DNA of 5,386 bases from Holophagales bacterium UBA2201 (GTDB taxonomy: Bacteria; Acidobacteriota; Thermoanaerobaculia; UBA2201). The DNA lies in NCBI GenBank assembly GCA_002327305.1, contig DCUZ01000087.1:1-5386 (forward strand), in the 5' to 3' direction. The notes under the pieces are model-generated. The model searched no databases, was not told where the DNA came from, and saw only the letters and a program-made list of their open reading frames with translations. Positions 4,927 to 5,386 of this stretch are shown one piece after another (the first letter of the stretch is position 1; each line of letters opens with the position of its first letter). A program made the position numbers and the translations under genes.

Positions 4927-4954
4927 GTGAGACGTGAGGAGTGAGACGTGAGAC
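4927..4954 (+). repeat. Heptamer array (GTGAGAC units) overlapping a gene start
   Basis: Four in-phase 7-bp units: GTGAGAC, GTGAGGA, GTGAGAC, GTGAGAC. The second unit plus the first base of the third supplies the Shine-Dalgarno GAGGAG (4936-4941), and the fourth unit begins with the GTG start codon (4948) of the following gene. Confidence 0.9.
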
Positions 4955-5307
4955 GAAAGCACTGTGAACTGGAGGCATGGAAAGAAGCGATCGTTCTTGT
5001 AAAGATGATATACCAGATTACCGGAGCATTCCCTTCCAGTGAAATCTATAGCTTATCGTCTCAGATGAGGCGGGCGGTGGTCTCCATCCCTTGCAATATC
5101 GCGGAGGGGGCGGCGCGAAGCACCAAACGGCAGTTGGTTCAATTCCTGTACATCGCGCGAGGATCCCTCAGCGAACTTGAGACACAATTCATTATCGCCA
5201 AGGATCTGGGTTACATAAAGGATCCAAACGCGGCGGATCAGCAAATTGATAAGGTATTTGCCCTTTTGTCAGGTCTTATTCGCTCGCTGCATAGAGCGAA
5301 ACAATGA
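4948..5307 (+). CDS. Four-helix-bundle protein (23S rRNA intervening-sequence protein family)
   Basis: The protein has 119 residues, the usual family length. Typical family marks are LEAWKEAIVLVKMIYQIT (8-25), FPSSEIYSLSSQMRRAVVSI (28-47), CNIAEGAARST (49-59), and GSLSELETQFIIAKDLGYI (72-90), followed by a last helix (about 95-117). Members were first found encoded in intervening sequences of 23S rRNA genes, but most are free-standing genes, as here, with no rRNA nearby. The fold is a four-helix bundle that assembles into pentamers in a known structure; the cellular role is not established. I chose GTG at 4948 because GAGGAG lies six bases before it and the family alignment begins within a few residues. 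By hand count, 4981-5280 is about 49% GC, far below the genes to its left, which suggests recent transfer. It is enclosed by 7-bp arrays in opposite orientation. Confidence 0.93.
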   Translation: MRRKHCELEAWKEAIVLVKMIYQITGAFPSSEIYSLSSQMRRAVVSIPCNIAEGAARSTKRQLVQFLYIARGSLSELETQFIIAKDLGYIKDPNAADQQIDKVFALLSGLIRSLHRAKQ

Positions 5308-5344
5308 TTCCATCCCCAATGCTGCCATGTCAACCCTCCCGTTT

Positions 5345-5386
5345 CACTTCTCACTTCTCACTTCTCACCTCTCACTTCTCACCTCT
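5345..5386 (-). repeat. Heptamer array at the right edge (CACTTCT units)
   Basis: Six in-phase 7-bp units reach the window end: CACTTCT three times, CACCTCT, CACTTCT, CACCTCT. Read on the minus strand they are AGAAGTG/AGAGGTG, i.e. the GTGAGAA/GTGAGAG frame, the same family as GTGAGAC at 4927-4954 but inverted. The array may continue beyond the window. Confidence 0.9.

Noticed and set aside
4948..5307. Intervening sequence inside a 23S rRNA gene
   Set aside because: The protein belongs to that family, but no rRNA sequence is recognisable on either side, so it is a free-standing gene.

Overview
The window is a stretch of high-GC bacterial chromosome. A hand count gives about 68% GC in a sample of the first gene and 75% in a sample of the secreted-protein gene. 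Strong Shine-Dalgarno sites precede several genes, and the intergenic gaps are full of short tandem repeats. The kind of secreted protein (an 'SxxY...GF' module followed by a fibronectin-like domain ending in GTDSNGDFRP), the free-standing four-helix-bundle (23S intervening-sequence-type) gene and the heptamer repeats all remind me of uncultured Acidobacteriota. This assignment is an inference from family resemblance, not from a marker gene comparison.

Layout from left to right: (a) 1-366, no gene that I can defend, with degenerate 7-bp repeats near 73-119; (b) 367-2208 (+), an exported protein of 613 residues that joins about nine ankyrin repeats to a metallo-beta-lactamase-fold hydrolase domain; (c) 2209-2278, a short convergent junction filled with 7-bp repeats; (d) 2279-2620 (-), a 113-residue four-helix membrane protein whose GTG start overlaps the stop codon of (e) 2617-3390 (-), ribonuclease PH; (f) 3391-3725, a divergent intergenic region dominated by an in-phase array of 21 octamers plus a short inverted octamer array; (g) 3726-3941 (+), a 71-residue zinc-ribbon protein with its own -10 box; (h) 3942-4388, a gene-free stretch with hairpins, a good sigma70-type promoter and a leader of about 200 nt; (i) 4389-4904 (+), a small secreted protein; (j) 4948-5307 (+), a four-helix-bundle protein of lower GC (about 49%), enclosed by heptamer arrays in opposite orientation; (k) a heptamer array running off the right edge.

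The genes do not form one pathway. The only operon-like pair is rph plus the small membrane gene. The most interesting structural signal is that 7- or 8-bp tandem repeats sit in most of the intergenic gaps, and that one of them supplies the ribosome binding site and start codon of the four-helix-bundle gene. The most interesting protein is the exported ankyrin/metallo-hydrolase fusion, whose metal site seems to lack one canonical histidine. I see no mobile element with transposase, no CRISPR array, no tRNA or rRNA, and no clear evidence of a new multi-gene system.
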